Notes: generated by a model from the sequence alone, not told the origin. A stretch of 64,000 nt of DNA from CAYTAU01 sp964442075 (GCA_964442075.1 CAYTWH010000014.1:16595-80594); one strand, 5' to 3'. Counted from the stretch's first letter, positions 18,093-27,824 are shown. Translations and numbers: made by a program.

Positions 18093-18125
18093 AATATCCG
18101 ATGTCTTTAAGACATCGGATATTTT
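18091..18125. terminator. Bidirectional terminator between NUDIX and thioredoxin genes; repeat copy 1
   Basis: Perfect 15-bp stem AAAATATCCGATGTC / GACATCGGATATTTT with a TTTA loop, starting at the NUDIX stop codon and serving the convergent thioredoxin gene too. A degenerate copy of the same 33 bases (4 differences) occurs at 32836-32868, so it belongs to a dispersed palindromic family. Confidence 0.85.
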
Positions 18126-18149
18126 CTTAAAAAACTCATCAACCAACCT

Positions 18150-18629
18150 CTACTTATCTACTTTTAAATATTCTTTAATATATTTTTCAAAACTTGCTTT
18201 TGGCATTGCTCCTGTTGCCATTGATGGTTCACCTTTTGCGGGTACAAATAGAAATGCCGGAATACCTGAAATTCCAAAAACACTTGCAAGTTCTTTTTCA
18301 AATTGTGTATTCACTTTATAAATCTGAATTTTCCCATTGTATTCTTTTTGAAGCTCTTCCAATGTAGGAGCAACCATTTTACAAGGTTTGCACCAATCTG
18401 CATAAAAATCAATTATTGCAGGAACATTGCCTTCGTATTCCCATTTATCATTTACATCATAATTAAAAACCAGTTTTTTAAACTTATCCTTATTTAAATG
18501 TATAATTTCTTTTGAACTATTATTTGATATTACACCTGATTTAGCTGCATCAACAAGCAATGTATTTTGAGAAATCAAAATCGAATTAAATGCTATAAAT
18601 ACTAATATTAAAATTGATAATTTTTTCAT
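18150..18629 (-). CDS. Periplasmic thioredoxin-family protein
   Basis: 159 residues. A signal peptide (MKKLSILILVFIAFNSILIS) is followed by about 35 linker residues and one thioredoxin fold with active site WCKPCK in DFYADWCKPCKMVAPTLEEL, the cis-proline in GISGIPAFLFV, and a C-terminal helix. It should act as a disulfide oxidoreductase in the periplasm. The catalytic domain is closely similar to that of the next gene upstream (18726-19100), which lacks a signal peptide, so the two are a compartment-split paralogue pair. A family motif substitution of Lys for the usual Gly in WCGPC is present. Confidence 0.9.
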   Translation of the reverse strand: MKKLSILILVFIAFNSILISQNTLLVDAAKSGVISNNSSKEIIHLNKDKFKKLVFNYDVNDKWEYEGNVPAIIDFYADWCKPCKMVAPTLEELQKEYNGKIQIYKVNTQFEKELASVFGISGIPAFLFVPAKGEPSMATGAMPKASFEKYIKEYLKVDK

Positions 18630-18650
18630 ATCTACATATTTTTTTTACCG

Positions 18651-18703
18651 CTAATTCGCTAATGTTTTTCTTTGCCACGAATCACACGAATTTACACTAA
18701 TAT
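18651..18703. repeat. CACGAAT.ACACGAATTTACAC-type intergenic repeat
   Basis: The gap between the two thioredoxin genes contains CCGCTAATTCGCTAATG followed by GCCACGAATCACACGAAT and TTTACACTAAT. Wording of this kind (CACGAATnACACGAATTT) is a dispersed intergenic repeat in many bacterial genomes. Only one copy is visible here, so the call rests on recollection of the pattern. Confidence 0.35.
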
Positions 18704-18725
18704 TTTTTATAATTACTCTATAATA

Positions 18726-19100
18726 TCACGTAATTACTTGCTTTTCTTTTACTTTCAACACATCTACAAATGCTTTCTTAAAAGTATCTTTTGGTAATGC
18801 GCCTTGTGCCATTTGTGGTTGCCCTTCTTTTGGTACAAATAAAATTGATGGAATACTTTGCACTCCAAAAACACCTGCTAATTCTTGTTGTTCTTCAGTG
18901 TTTACTTTATATACATTAAGTTCTCCCTTATACTCGTCCTGTAATTCTTCAAGAATAGGAGCTACCATTTTACAAGGTTGACACCATTCAGCATAAAAAT
19001 CTATTACAGCAGGAATTTTGCCTTCAAATTGCCATTCCTTATTTTTTTCATAATTAAAAACTTTTTCCTTAAAAGTTTCTACAGTTAAATGTTCGATCAT
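18726..19100 (-). CDS. Cytoplasmic thioredoxin
   Basis: The frame is open back to 19241, but the first 47 codons of that long form encode Ile/Met/His-rich sequence unlike any thioredoxin. The ATG at 19100 gives a 124-residue thioredoxin starting MIEHLTVETFKEKVFNY and is chosen. Active site WCQPCK in DFYAEWCQPCKMVAPILEEL; cis-Pro in GVQSIPSILFVP. Gln replaces the standard Gly of WCGPC, which should alter redox potential. It has no signal peptide, unlike the paralogue next to it (18150-18629), so a cytoplasmic reductant role is expected. Divergent from the tRNA nucleotidyltransferase gene. Confidence 0.9.
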   Translation of the reverse strand: MIEHLTVETFKEKVFNYEKNKEWQFEGKIPAVIDFYAEWCQPCKMVAPILEELQDEYKGELNVYKVNTEEQQELAGVFGVQSIPSILFVPKEGQPQMAQGALPKDTFKKAFVDVLKVKEKQVIT

Positions 19101-19180
19101 AATATTTATTTTTAAATTATTAAATAACATATTGACGTATTCACATATCAACATATATGCCATTTCATGTATTAAGTGAA

Positions 19181-19215
19181 TTTTGTGAAAAAATATAATA
19201 AAAATTGTAATTTTG
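19181..19215 (+). promoter_or_regulatory. Promoter for the tRNA nucleotidyltransferase gene
   Basis: TTTTG (19181-19185), a 22-base spacer and TAATTTTG (19208-19215) match the Bacteroidetes -33/-7 consensus. The expected transcription start near 19222 rules out the upstream TTG at 19223 as initiator and favours the ATG at 19235. Confidence 0.55.
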
Positions 19216-19234
19216 TCATGTTTTGAATACAGAT

Positions 19235-20665
19235 ATGTCACATACTAGAATTATTGAACACCTTAATAATAAAGTGCTTAATGCCGTATCCGAAATACTT
19301 TCAAAAAATAATCAAGAAGCATTTGTCATAGGTGGTTATGTCAGAGACATGTTTTTAAAAAGAAAAAGCAAAGATATTGACATTGTAGTAATAGGAAGCG
19401 GTATTGATTTAGCCAAAGAACTTGCCAAAAAATTAAAAATTAAAAATGTTGCTGTTTACAAAAACTTTGGTACTGCTCAAGTAGTATATAAAAATTTTGA
19501 GATAGAATTTGTTGGCGCAAGGAAAGAATCTTATAATAGAAATTCCAGAAAACCAATAGTAGAAAACGGGACTATTGAAGATGATCAAAACCGAAGAGAT
19601 TTTACAATTAATACTCTTGCAATATCATTAAATAAAAATTCTTATGGTAAATTTATTGACCCGTTTAACGGCTTAAATGACCTTAAAGAAAAAATTATTA
19701 GAACTCCGTTAAGCCCTGATATTACTTTTTCTGATGACCCGTTAAGAATGCTACGTGCTATTAGGTTTGCTTCCCAATTAAATTTTAATATTAATGAAAC
19801 ATCATATAAAGGAATTATTAATAATAAGGACAGAATTAAAATTGTTTCACCTGAAAGGATTATTGACGAAATAAATAAAATAATGCTTTCAAAAAAACCT
19901 TCAGCAGGTTTCAGATTGCTTGATGAAAGCGGATTACTAAAAATAATTATTCCAGAACTTGATAAACTAAAAGGAGTAGAAATAATAAACAACAAAACAC
20001 ATAAAGATAATTTTTACCATTCACTTGAAGTATTAGATAATATTTGTGAAAAGTCTGATAATTTGTGGCTTAGATGGGCATCATTACTTCATGATATTGC
20101 AAAACCATCTACAAAAAAATTTAATAAAAAAACAGGTTGGAGTTTTCACGGACATGAGCATTATGGAGCTAAAATGATACCTGATATTTTTAAAGAATTA
20201 CGATTACCATTAAACGAAAAAATGAAATATGTACAGAAACTGGTTAACTTGCATTTAAGACCAATTGCTTTAGTTTCTAACAAAGTTACCGATTCTGCAA
20301 TAAGAAGACTTTTATACGATGCAGGAAATGATGTTGATGATCTTATGCTATTATCGGAAGCTGATATTACATCAAAGAATGAAAAAAAAATTAAACAATA
20401 TATTGAGAATTTTAAATTAGTAAGAAAAAAGATTATTGAAGTTGAGGAAAAAGACAAAATAAGAAATTGGCAACCACCTATAAACGGGGAAGAGATTATA
20501 AATATTTTTGATATTAAACCTTCAAAAATTGTTGGAGATATTAAACTCGCTATAAAAGATGCTATATTAGATGGGTTAATTGAAAATAATTACAAATCTG
20601 CTTATAATTATATGCTAAAAATTGGAAAAGAAAAATTTGGTTTAGATCCAAAAAAATCAAATTAA
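19235..20665 (+). CDS. cca: CCA tRNA nucleotidyltransferase / poly(A) polymerase family protein with HD domain
   Basis: 476 residues from the ATG at 19235. The class II nucleotidyltransferase head has FVIGGYVRDMFL and the metal-binding DIDIVV, then RRDFTINTLA and DPLRMLRAIRFA; a C-terminal HD phosphohydrolase-like domain has LLHDIAKP and HEHYGAKM. The family adds or repairs the 3' CCA of tRNAs, with some members being poly(A) polymerases; in Bacteroidetes this architecture is normally annotated as the CCA enzyme. No tRNA gene is in the window. Its last 9 bases overlap the end of the convergent histidine kinase gene. Confidence 0.9.
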   Translation: MSHTRIIEHLNNKVLNAVSEILSKNNQEAFVIGGYVRDMFLKRKSKDIDIVVIGSGIDLAKELAKKLKIKNVAVYKNFGTAQVVYKNFEIEFVGARKESYNRNSRKPIVENGTIEDDQNRRDFTINTLAISLNKNSYGKFIDPFNGLNDLKEKIIRTPLSPDITFSDDPLRMLRAIRFASQLNFNINETSYKGIINNKDRIKIVSPERIIDEINKIMLSKKPSAGFRLLDESGLLKIIIPELDKLKGVEIINNKTHKDNFYHSLEVLDNICEKSDNLWLRWASLLHDIAKPSTKKFNKKTGWSFHGHEHYGAKMIPDIFKELRLPLNEKMKYVQKLVNLHLRPIALVSNKVTDSAIRRLLYDAGNDVDDLMLLSEADITSKNEKKIKQYIENFKLVRKKIIEVEEKDKIRNWQPPINGEEIINIFDIKPSKIVGDIKLAIKDAILDGLIENNYKSAYNYMLKIGKEKFGLDPKKSN

Positions 20666-23140
20666 TTTACTCTTAATTATCACTAGCAATTCATCATTAT
20701 CAATTGGCTTGGAAATATAATCATCAAAACCCGATTTCAACAAACGTTCTCTGTCTTTACTCATAGCATAAGCTGTTTGAGCAATAAAAGGGACATCTTT
20801 ATAAAAATTCCATTTTTCTTTTATTGTTTTCATAAGCTCAATACCATCAAGTTTTCCAGGCAAATTAATATCGGAAATTATTATATCAAATTTTTTAGTT
20901 TCACCCGATTTATTTTGAATAATTTCTAGTGCATTATTACCATCAACAGCAGTAGTGGTTTTTCCTATTTTAGTTAAAATTTCTTCCAATATCAAGGCAT
21001 TAAATTCATCATCTTCAATAATAAGTATTTCAAGTCCGCTTTCTTTTAAAATATCATTTGAAATATGCATTTCATCGGCAGAAATTATATACTGTTTATC
21101 TGACAAACTTTCATCTATTTCTTCTACAGGTATGAATATTTTCACTATTGTTCCTTTATTCTTTTTAGATGAAATTTCAATTCTACCGCCAATTAATTCT
21201 ATTAACTTTTTAGATAGTGATAAACCTTTTTCTGTACCATCAAACGATTTATAATAACCTTCGCTTTCAAGAGCAACCGATTCAAAAATATGTGGTAATA
21301 GTTCCTGGTCAATCCCAATTCCTGTATCTGAAACCTGTATATATACTTCATTACTTTCAGGCATGTGCATACTTGATATATCTATACCACCTTCTTTTGT
21401 ATATTTAACTGCATTTTCAATAACTTTAGAAAAAACTTTGGCTATAATCTTACAATCAACATTTACTTTTGGTAAAATATTTTTAGTCAAATTAAGTTCA
21501 AGGCCTTTCTCATTTGCAGTAAATGAATGCATTTGAATTGAAGTTTCAATAATCTCACATACATTACATTGAATAATATCTGAATCTACATCTTCAATTA
21601 AACTATGTTCAAGCATATTATTAAAATAATTCAATAAAGTATTACTGCTTTTTTTAATACCATCAATATAACGAGAACAATCAACATTAGTATCTTTCAA
21701 AGAATTTTCCACCAAATTAGAAAGCCCTATAATTGCATTAAGAGGGTTTCTTATTTCATGACTCATGTTAATCAAAAATGCATATTTTTCTTTATTCGTT
21801 TTTTCAGTTTGATTTAATGCAATTTTAAGTTCTTCTTCTGTTCCCTTTCTTTTTTCAATATCATTTTGTAATTGATGCGTTTTTTGTTCTACTCTTTGTT
21901 CATTCATTAATTTTTGAGAATTAATTTCAGAATTTATCTGTTTAATCTCCATATATTTTTTCTTTAAACCAGTTTTCTTTTTTTTATTAATTTTAATCAT
22001 TATCAACAACATTATTAATAACAATACAATCAAAAACCCGAAAACAACATGTAAGGACAAAAAGCTATTTTGTTTAGATATTTTAAGTTTATTGATATCT
22101 TTTTTCAATTTTTTATTTTCATTTTTTTCACTACCTGAACTATAAATTATCTTTAAATCAACAATTTTTTTATTATTATCAATACTTAATATACTGTCTT
22201 TATATTGGGTGTAAAGTTTAAAATAGATATATGCTTGTTTATAATTTTGCAATTTTTCGTGCAATAATGAATAATTCTTATAAGTATTTCGCAATACAAT
22301 TATAGAACCTTGTTGTTTGGCAAGTGTAATGTTTTCTTCCAGATATTTTCTTGCAAGCTGATATTCAGCCTTTTTAAGATGTAAATCGACAAGATTACTG
22401 TTACTATAAATAATATCATCAATAAAATTATTCTCTTTTGCAAGTGTTAATCCCTCACTGAAAAACTTTTTAGAATTATTATAATCATTCATATCAAGAT
22501 ATATCAATCCCAGATTATTTAAAGTTAAAACAAGATTGACTGTATCCAAAATCTCTTTTTCAATTTTAACAGATTTCTCATAAAAATTTATTGCTGTCTT
22601 ATAATCTTTTTTAGTATAATAAACACTTGCAATATTATTATATGCAACAATCATTTGATCTTTATCAAGATTTTCTTCTTGAATTCTAAGATACTTTTCA
22701 AAGTAAGATAATGCTTCTTTAGTATTATTTAGATTAGCATACACAATACCAAGATTATTATAAGCAGAAGCGATTTCACCATTTCCTTTATTTTCTTTTG
22801 CTAAATTGAAAGCAAATAAAAAATATTCAAGTGCATCTTCATAAAGTTCTATTTTATTATAAATTTTACCAATACTTATTAATAATTCATATTCATCCTT
22901 TTTATTTTTTAATTTTTGTGATATAATTAATGCACGCTTACTGTACTCAAGCGTTTTAGACGGCTGTCTTTCCATCTGTATATCAGAAAGTTGCTTAAGT
23001 ATTTCTAATTGTTCTTTATCTTCATTGAAATTTAAGAGGTTCTTTAAACTATCTACCTTATTGTCGGCAATTGATGACAATGAAAAGGCAAAACAACATA
23101 AAAACAATAAGAATATCGGGAGTTTCTGTTTCTGCTTCAT
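20657..23140 (-). CDS. TPR-containing hybrid sensor histidine kinase/response regulator
   Basis: 827 residues: signal peptide 1-25, about seven TPR units (50-320, e.g. AYNNLGIVYANLNNTKEALSYFEKYL), one transmembrane segment (363-383), a coiled coil, a HisKA domain with His461 in MSHEIRNPLNAI, an HATPase domain (N box about 570, DTGIGIDQELLPHIFE, GLSLSKKLIELIGG), and a receiver domain with LIIEDDE and phospho-acceptor Asp757 in IISDINLPG, plus the TAYA and Lys of SKPID. Periplasmic TPRs would sense a protein or peptide ligand; phosphate then moves from His461 to Asp757. No DNA-binding domain or separate regulator is adjacent, so the output is unknown. All catalytic residues are present. Confidence 0.93.
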   Translation of the reverse strand: MKQKQKLPIFLLFLCCFAFSLSSIADNKVDSLKNLLNFNEDKEQLEILKQLSDIQMERQPSKTLEYSKRALIISQKLKNKKDEYELLISIGKIYNKIELYEDALEYFLFAFNLAKENKGNGEIASAYNNLGIVYANLNNTKEALSYFEKYLRIQEENLDKDQMIVAYNNIASVYYTKKDYKTAINFYEKSVKIEKEILDTVNLVLTLNNLGLIYLDMNDYNNSKKFFSEGLTLAKENNFIDDIIYSNSNLVDLHLKKAEYQLARKYLEENITLAKQQGSIIVLRNTYKNYSLLHEKLQNYKQAYIYFKLYTQYKDSILSIDNNKKIVDLKIIYSSGSEKNENKKLKKDINKLKISKQNSFLSLHVVFGFLIVLLLIMLLIMIKINKKKKTGLKKKYMEIKQINSEINSQKLMNEQRVEQKTHQLQNDIEKRKGTEEELKIALNQTEKTNKEKYAFLINMSHEIRNPLNAIIGLSNLVENSLKDTNVDCSRYIDGIKKSSNTLLNYFNNMLEHSLIEDVDSDIIQCNVCEIIETSIQMHSFTANEKGLELNLTKNILPKVNVDCKIIAKVFSKVIENAVKYTKEGGIDISSMHMPESNEVYIQVSDTGIGIDQELLPHIFESVALESEGYYKSFDGTEKGLSLSKKLIELIGGRIEISSKKNKGTIVKIFIPVEEIDESLSDKQYIISADEMHISNDILKESGLEILIIEDDEFNALILEEILTKIGKTTTAVDGNNALEIIQNKSGETKKFDIIISDINLPGKLDGIELMKTIKEKWNFYKDVPFIAQTAYAMSKDRERLLKSGFDDYISKPIDNDELLVIIKSKLI

Positions 23141-23317
23141 AAAATGATATATTTATTTTATAAATAATTATGTTATAAAAGTATATAAAAAAATAAAATA
23201 AAAATAATTTTTACTTTTTTTAATATAAATATTTTTCATAATCACTTCATCAAAATACAGGAATACGATTAAATCAGAACAAATTTTACAAAACATTAAA
23301 ATAATATCATCATGTTT

Positions 23318-23348
23318 TTGGTTAAGATTAAAAATCTTCGCATTTTTG
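23318..23348 (+). promoter_or_regulatory. Candidate promoter for ppdK
   Basis: TTG (23318-23320), 20-base spacer, CATTTTTG (23341-23348): one mismatch from the TAnnTTTG consensus. It gives a leader of about 30-35 bases before the ppdK ATG at 23388. Confidence 0.45.
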
Positions 23349-23387
23349 AATATAGAAATCCAGTAAATATTTTAATTTAAACATATC

Positions 23388-26108
23388 ATGGTAAAACGAG
23401 TTTACACGTTTGGAAATAAAGAGGCTGAAGGAAAAGCCGACATGAAAAATCTTCTAGGCGGAAAAGGGGCAAACCTTGCCGAAATGAATTTAATTGGTGT
23501 ACCAGTACCTCCGGGATTCACAATTACTTCTGATACTTGTACCGAATACAATGAGCTTGGTGAAAACAAAGTTATTGAATTATTGCAAAAGGATATTGAG
23601 AATGGAGTTGCTTATATCGAAAAAATTATGGCAGCAAAATTCGGTGATAAAGAAAATCCATGTTTGGTATCAGTGCGTTCCGGTGCAAGAGTTTCTATGC
23701 CGGGAATGATGGACACGGTACTTAATCTCGGATTAAATGACGAAACGGTTACAGGTATAGCAAAAAAATCGGGTAACGAACGCTTTGCATGGGATTCGTA
23801 TCGCCGTTTTGTTCAAATGTACGGTGATGTTGTTTTGGGCATGAAACCTGAATCTAAAGAAGATATTGACCCATTTGAAAAAATAATGGAAGAAATTAAA
23901 GAAGCAAGAGGTATTGAATTAGATAATGATCTTAGTGTTGATGACCTGAAAGAATTAGTTGCAAAATTTAAATCTGCTGTAAAAAAACAAACAGGAAAAG
24001 ATTTCCCAATAAACCCATGGGATCAGCTATGGGGTGCCATAATGGCTGTTTTTGACAGTTGGAATACTGAAAGGGCTATTTATTACCGTCAATTAAATCA
24101 AATCCCATCCGAATGGGGAACCGCCGTTAATGTACAAGCAATGGTTTATGGAAATATGGGAAACAATTCAGGAACAGGAGTTGCTTTTACAAGAGATGCA
24201 GGAACCGGCGAAAATATATTTAATGGCGAATATCTTATTAATGCACAAGGCGAAGATGTTGTTGCAGGAACTCGTACTCCACAACAAATTACTAAAGAAG
24301 GTTCATTACGTTGGGCTGAATTAGCAAATGTAGTAGAAGAAATAAGAGCTTCTGAATATCCATCGCTTGAGGAATTAATGCCTGTGGTTTATAAAGAACT
24401 ATTCGATACTCAGAAAAAACTTGAAAAACACTATAAAGATATGCAAGACATTGAATTTACTATGCAAGATGGTAAACTTTGGTTATTGCAAACAAGAAGC
24501 GGAAAACGTACAGGTGCTGCAATGGTGAAAATTGCAACTGATATGTTTAAAGAGGGTGAGATAGATGACAAAACAGCTGTACTAAGAGTTGAACCAAATA
24601 AACTTGATGAACTTCTTCACCCTGTTTTTGATAAAGGAGCAATTGCTTCAGCAAATGTAATTACAAAAGGTCTGCCTGCTTCTCCCGGAGCAGCAACTGG
24701 TCAAATAGTATTTCATGCCGATGATGCAGAAGAATGGGCAAATAATGGTAAAAACGTTATTTTAGTTCGTATTGAAACATCTCCCGAAGATCTTAAAGGA
24801 ATGAACATTGCTAATGGCATTTTAACTGCACGGGGAGGAATGACATCACATGCAGCAGTTGTAGCACGAGGAATGGGCAAATGTTGTGTTTCGGGTGCAG
24901 GTAACATAAAAATTGATTACAAAGCAAAAACAATGACTGTTGATGGTGTTACTTATAATGAAGGTGATTGGATATCACTCAACGGAAGTACCGGTGAAGT
25001 TTATGAAGGACAGACAAAAACTATTGACCCTGAATTAAGTGGAGATTTTGGCGAACTAATGGCTCTTGCCAATAAATTTACAAGAATGAATGTAAGAACA
25101 AATGCCGATACTCCTCACGATGCTAAAGCAGCTCGCGAATTTGGAGCACAAGGCATTGGTCTTTGCCGTACAGAACACATGTTTTTTGAAGGCAACAGAA
25201 TTATTGCAATGCGTGAAATGATACTTGCCGATGACGAAACAGGAAGAATTGAAGCTTTGAAAAAATTATTGCCTATACAAAGAAAAGATTTTGAAGGTAT
25301 TTTTGAAGCAATGCAAAACTTACCTGTAACTGTTCGCTTACTTGACCCTCCTTTACATGAGTTTGTTCCACACGATGAAAAAGGACAACAGGAAATGGCT
25401 GATGTAATGGGTGTATCTTTAAAAATAATTAAAGATAAAGTAGAAGACCTTTCTGAATTTAACCCAATGCTTGGGCATAGAGGTTGTCGATTGGGAAATA
25501 CTTATCCTGAAATTACCGAAATGCAGGCAAGAGCAATTATTGAAGCTGCTTTAAATCTTAAGAAAAAAGGAATTAAAGCTATTCCTGAGATTATGGTTCC
25601 ACTTATAGGTACTGCAAAAGAATACAGAATGCAAGAAGACTTAGTTGAAAAAATTGCCAACAAAGTATTTGAAGAAAAAGGTGACAAAATTGAATATTTA
25701 ATTGGCACTATGATAGAAATACCAAGAGCTGCTCTAACAGCAGACAAGGTTGCTGAAACTGCCGAGTTCTTTTCTTTTGGAACAAATGACCTTACTCAAA
25801 TGACATTTGGTTATTCAAGAGATGATGCGGGTAAATTTTTACCTGTTTATACAGAATTAGGGATTTTGGAAAATGATCCTTTTCAGGTATTAGACCAGGA
25901 AGGTGTAGGGCAATTAGTTGAAATGGGAATAACAAGAGGTAGAACTACTAATCCCAATTTAAAAATAGGTATTTGTGGCGAACATGGTGGTGAACCATCA
26001 TCGGTAGAGTTTTGCCATAAAGTTGGAATGAATTACGTAAGTTGTTCGCCATTTAGAGTGCCAATTGCACGATTAGCAGCAGCACAAGCAAATATTAAAC
26101 AAGGGTAA
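23388..26108 (+). CDS. ppdK: Pyruvate, phosphate dikinase
   Basis: 906 residues, the usual length. It interconverts pyruvate + ATP + Pi and phosphoenolpyruvate + AMP + PPi. ATP-grasp domain: MKNLLGGKGANLAEM, VSVRSGARVSMPGMMDTVLN. Swivelling phospho-histidine domain: GGMTSHAAVVARGMGK (the catalytic His). PEP-binding barrel: GLCRTEHMFF, MLGHRGCRLG, EIMVPLIG, FSFGTNDLTQMTFG, and the catalytic Cys in GICGEHGG. Common in anaerobic Bacteroidetes using PPi-linked glycolysis or gluconeogenesis. The next gene starts 2 bases after the stop, so the two are co-transcribed. All catalytic residues are intact. Confidence 0.97.
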   Translation: MVKRVYTFGNKEAEGKADMKNLLGGKGANLAEMNLIGVPVPPGFTITSDTCTEYNELGENKVIELLQKDIENGVAYIEKIMAAKFGDKENPCLVSVRSGARVSMPGMMDTVLNLGLNDETVTGIAKKSGNERFAWDSYRRFVQMYGDVVLGMKPESKEDIDPFEKIMEEIKEARGIELDNDLSVDDLKELVAKFKSAVKKQTGKDFPINPWDQLWGAIMAVFDSWNTERAIYYRQLNQIPSEWGTAVNVQAMVYGNMGNNSGTGVAFTRDAGTGENIFNGEYLINAQGEDVVAGTRTPQQITKEGSLRWAELANVVEEIRASEYPSLEELMPVVYKELFDTQKKLEKHYKDMQDIEFTMQDGKLWLLQTRSGKRTGAAMVKIATDMFKEGEIDDKTAVLRVEPNKLDELLHPVFDKGAIASANVITKGLPASPGAATGQIVFHADDAEEWANNGKNVILVRIETSPEDLKGMNIANGILTARGGMTSHAAVVARGMGKCCVSGAGNIKIDYKAKTMTVDGVTYNEGDWISLNGSTGEVYEGQTKTIDPELSGDFGELMALANKFTRMNVRTNADTPHDAKAAREFGAQGIGLCRTEHMFFEGNRIIAMREMILADDETGRIEALKKLLPIQRKDFEGIFEAMQNLPVTVRLLDPPLHEFVPHDEKGQQEMADVMGVSLKIIKDKVEDLSEFNPMLGHRGCRLGNTYPEITEMQARAIIEAALNLKKKGIKAIPEIMVPLIGTAKEYRMQEDLVEKIANKVFEEKGDKIEYLIGTMIEIPRAALTADKVAETAEFFSFGTNDLTQMTFGYSRDDAGKFLPVYTELGILENDPFQVLDQEGVGQLVEMGITRGRTTNPNLKIGICGEHGGEPSSVEFCHKVGMNYVSCSPFRVPIARLAAAQANIKQG

Positions 26109-26110
26109 AA

Positions 26111-26848
26111 ATGAAAAATAAAAATTCGCAAAACGAACTTAGTAAAGCTGAAAACATAAGATTAATTATAGATTTTTGGCACAGAACTATGATGCACCAT
26201 GCAATGTGGTTTGCTGAAGTGCAACACCAAATGGGTAAAGAAAAAGCTTTTAAAACACTAACAAAAGCTTATGAAAAAAGCTATGCAATACAAATGAAAA
26301 GAATATCGAAAGTATTAGGATTTGAGATGAAAGAAGATATTCCCGAACCTTTGCTAAATTTGCCCGATGAAAAAATAAACGAACTTAAAGAGGCTGTTGC
26401 AGTAAACTGGCTGGCAAACGATGGTGTTTGGTTTCAGGCAGTAGAGTTTGAACACGGAATGTTCGACGCCAAACGTTGCAATGATACTTGCTGGGGACAC
26501 TTCTCCCCTATTGAAGCATGGTCTATAAAACGCTTACTTGAATTACCAGAAAATCCCGGGCTTGATGGTTTAAAAAAAGCATTACAATTCAGGCTTTATG
26601 CAACTGTTAATAAACAATCAATTACTGAAGAAACAGATAACAGTTTTGTTTTTCAAATGAACGATTGCAGGGTTCAGTCTGCACGCAAAAGAAAAGGGCT
26701 TGAAGATTATCCATGTAAATCGGGTGGAATGGTAGAATATAAAACATTTGTCGAAGCTATTGATAAAAGAATAAAAACAGAATGCTTAAGCTGTCCACCC
26801 GACAAACACCCTGATGAATATTATTGTGCTTGGAAATTTACGATATAG
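26111..26848 (+). CDS. DUF6125-like cytosolic protein, co-transcribed with ppdK
   Basis: 245 residues, no signal peptide or membrane segment. It begins with IDFWHRTMMHHAMWFAEVQH and contains RCNDTCWGHFSPIEAW, FQMNDCRVQSARKRKGLEDY and a late cysteine cluster (ECLSCPPDKHPDEYYCAW). This resembles proteins annotated DUF6125, distantly like L-2-amino-thiazoline-4-carboxylate hydrolase family members; I am moderately sure of the family and not of any activity. Several conserved His and Cys residues could bind a metal. The 2-base gap to ppdK indicates translational coupling, which suggests a role in phosphoenolpyruvate/pyruvate metabolism or in regulating PPDK, as inference only. Confidence 0.7.
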   Translation: MKNKNSQNELSKAENIRLIIDFWHRTMMHHAMWFAEVQHQMGKEKAFKTLTKAYEKSYAIQMKRISKVLGFEMKEDIPEPLLNLPDEKINELKEAVAVNWLANDGVWFQAVEFEHGMFDAKRCNDTCWGHFSPIEAWSIKRLLELPENPGLDGLKKALQFRLYATVNKQSITEETDNSFVFQMNDCRVQSARKRKGLEDYPCKSGGMVEYKTFVEAIDKRIKTECLSCPPDKHPDEYYCAWKFTI

Positions 26849-26913
26849 GATATCGTTTGTTGTATGTCGTTTCGTTTCAATACTAGGGTTATAGGATTAA
26901 AACGAACGTTTAG

Positions 26914-27801
26914 CTAATTCTTATGCTCTATTGCTACGTAGATTAATTTTTCCAATTCGGAATAATAAATAATTACATTATCATTATCCTGAATACTGGA
27001 AATAATATTGTTTAATTCGCTAATAATTTGTGCTTGATCAATTTTATCGAAAGTTTTATAATAATCAAATTTATATTCAATAAGGGTTTTCTTTACCTCA
27101 CCTAAAGAAGAGTTATTAACCAATCTTTTCCAGAAAAATTTATGCTCATTACTACCAGAAATAATTGCTTCATGATTAACATTCTCAATTTTTTTATTGG
27201 CAACGTTAATATTTAATTTGTCAATAGGGTTTTTTTGCAAAGAATCTTTTTCTAAAACAGTTTCATTAACCGGTGCTGATTGATCTATAAAACCATTTTC
27301 TTTTTCATATTTTACCTGAGCAAGAATATCTGCATCAACAACTATTACATCTTCACGTGCTGCATTATACAAATATTCATAACCTTTTTCATTACTAATT
27401 AACTGAAGCGGATTCACTGTTTCATTAAGCGATGGATCAAAAACAACAAAATATCTTTTTCCTACTTCAACATTAAATATAATCTGAGCTTTATATTTTT
27501 TGTCTCTTACCTGAGTTAATTTTAATACTCTTTTTGGTTTTCCCGCACAATTAAACACAAGCCATTTACCTGTATATTTGTCTGTAAACACAGGGTTATT
27601 TCCTGTTAACTCTGCAATGTATTTATTGTCTATCCATGCATTGTAGCTTACAGCACTATTTGTCGATTTTTTTAATCGTATTAAATATATAATAGCATAA
27701 TTATCATTTTCCTGCCCATAAATATCTATAGTTGGACATACAATAAATAATACAATTATAAGAAATGCAATTTTCGATATTTTAACAGTAAGTTTATTCA
27801 T
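26914..27801 (-). CDS. Secreted protein of unknown function (DUF2846-like N-terminal half)
   Basis: 295 residues. Signal peptide (MNKLTVKISKIAFLIIVLFI...IDIYGQ) without a lipobox, then a beta-rich domain (residues 30-150: YAIIYLIRLKKSTNSAVSYN, AWIDNKYIAEL, GKRYFVVFDPSL) resembling the DUF2846 fold seen in small envelope proteins, then a charged, probably helical C-terminal half with no recognisable family. It lies 70 bases downstream of a lipoprotein gene on the same strand, with a terminator between them, so it is probably transcribed separately or only by read-through. Function unknown. Confidence 0.7.
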   Translation of the reverse strand: MNKLTVKISKIAFLIIVLFIVCPTIDIYGQENDNYAIIYLIRLKKSTNSAVSYNAWIDNKYIAELTGNNPVFTDKYTGKWLVFNCAGKPKRVLKLTQVRDKKYKAQIIFNVEVGKRYFVVFDPSLNETVNPLQLISNEKGYEYLYNAAREDVIVVDADILAQVKYEKENGFIDQSAPVNETVLEKDSLQKNPIDKLNINVANKKIENVNHEAIISGSNEHKFFWKRLVNNSSLGEVKKTLIEYKFDYYKTFDKIDQAQIISELNNIISSIQDNDNVIIYYSELEKLIYVAIEHKN

Positions 27802-27824
27802 TATAAATATGAATTAGTACATGT

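Noticed and set aside
19101..19241. 47-residue N-terminal extension of the cytoplasmic thioredoxin
   Set aside because: Not thioredoxin-like and overlaps the promoter and start region of the divergent cca gene.
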